Of a stretch of 5,179 bases of DNA, positions 5,108-5,179 are shown in pieces. Position numbers and translations under genes: made by a program. This DNA comes from Candidatus Omnitrophota bacterium (lineage in GTDB: Bacteria > Omnitrophota > Gorgyraeia > Gygaellales > JAHJCI01): the NCBI GenBank assembly GCA_018813085.1, contig JAHJCI010000150.1, positions 1 to 5,179 of the forward strand. Reading direction: 5' to 3'. How positions within the stretch are numbered: position 1 is the stretch's first letter; every line of letters begins with the position of its first letter. The notes under the pieces are model-generated. The model was not told the origin of the DNA. It did not search any database and saw only the letters and a program-made list of their open reading frames with translations.

Positions 5108-5168
5108 GCGAATGAATTTACCTGTGGAACTGTCGTTCGGCAACCCGGTAAGTTACTTAAGCATTCGC
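5108..5168. other. Dyad and weak partial reading frame after tmRNA
   Basis: GCGAATG (5108-5114) pairs with CATTCGC (5162-5168), and TTACC (5118-5122) with GGTAA (5147-5151), forming a nested dyad. An ATG at 5112 opens a frame that runs off the window (begins MNLPVELSFGNP) but has no good ribosome site and matches nothing I recognise. I therefore do not call a gene. No clear intrinsic terminator for tmRNA is seen here either. Confidence 0.3.
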
Positions 5169-5179
5169 TATTTTCGTAA

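Noticed and set aside
4895..5143. Reverse-strand 82-residue frame containing 'GGGAGNRTPVLK'
   Set aside because: It is the antisense of the tmRNA 3' half; this peptide word is a well-known spurious translation of the antisense T arm and acceptor of tRNA-like genes.

Overview
The window looks like a bacterial chromosome segment, probably from a metagenome-derived member of a little-studied phylum. The smpB-ssrA pair, Sec/lipoprotein-type export signals, sigma-70-like promoters and Shine-Dalgarno sites all point to Bacteria. An Omnitrophota-like origin is a guess from overall style (moderately AT-rich genes, intergenic GC-rich palindromes) and cannot be proved from the sequence alone. Four real genes or gene pairs lie on the + strand, a tRNA-Leu lies on the - strand, and a tmRNA gene closes the window.

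Left part (1-1320): a helix-turn-helix (XRE-type) regulator, open at its 5' end, is followed after 19 bases by a periplasmic M48-family zinc metalloprotease lipoprotein. The two probably share a transcript.

Middle part (1320-2880), the accessory region: a dense intergenic palindromic element (1324-1451) abuts the decayed C-terminus of a tyrosine recombinase (1453-1599). Next comes a two-gene wHTH-nucleotidyltransferase/HEPN module (1715-2688) with its own promoter. It is followed at once by a second, diverged copy of the recombinase tail (2685-2717), a terminator hairpin and a tRNA-Leu(CAG) gene on the opposite strand. This resembles an eroded integration site at a tRNA gene, with a toxin-antitoxin-like cassette lodged between two recombinase 3' ends.

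Intergenic part (2873-3280): about 400 bases without a gene. It holds the tRNA promoter (- strand), a strong nested dyad (2978-3024), a probable + strand promoter and a leader hairpin ahead of the next operon.

Right part (3281-5179): an AEC-family permease overlaps smpB by 13 bases, and smpB is followed after only 8 bases by ssrA (tmRNA). SmpB and tmRNA work together in trans-translation to rescue stalled ribosomes, so protein and RNA partner may come from one transcript. The tmRNA has all four pseudoknots and a G-U pair in the acceptor stem, but encodes an unusually long, 29-residue tag that does not end in the usual small hydrophobic -LAA-type terminus. The last 95 bases hold only a weak partial reading frame inside a dyad.
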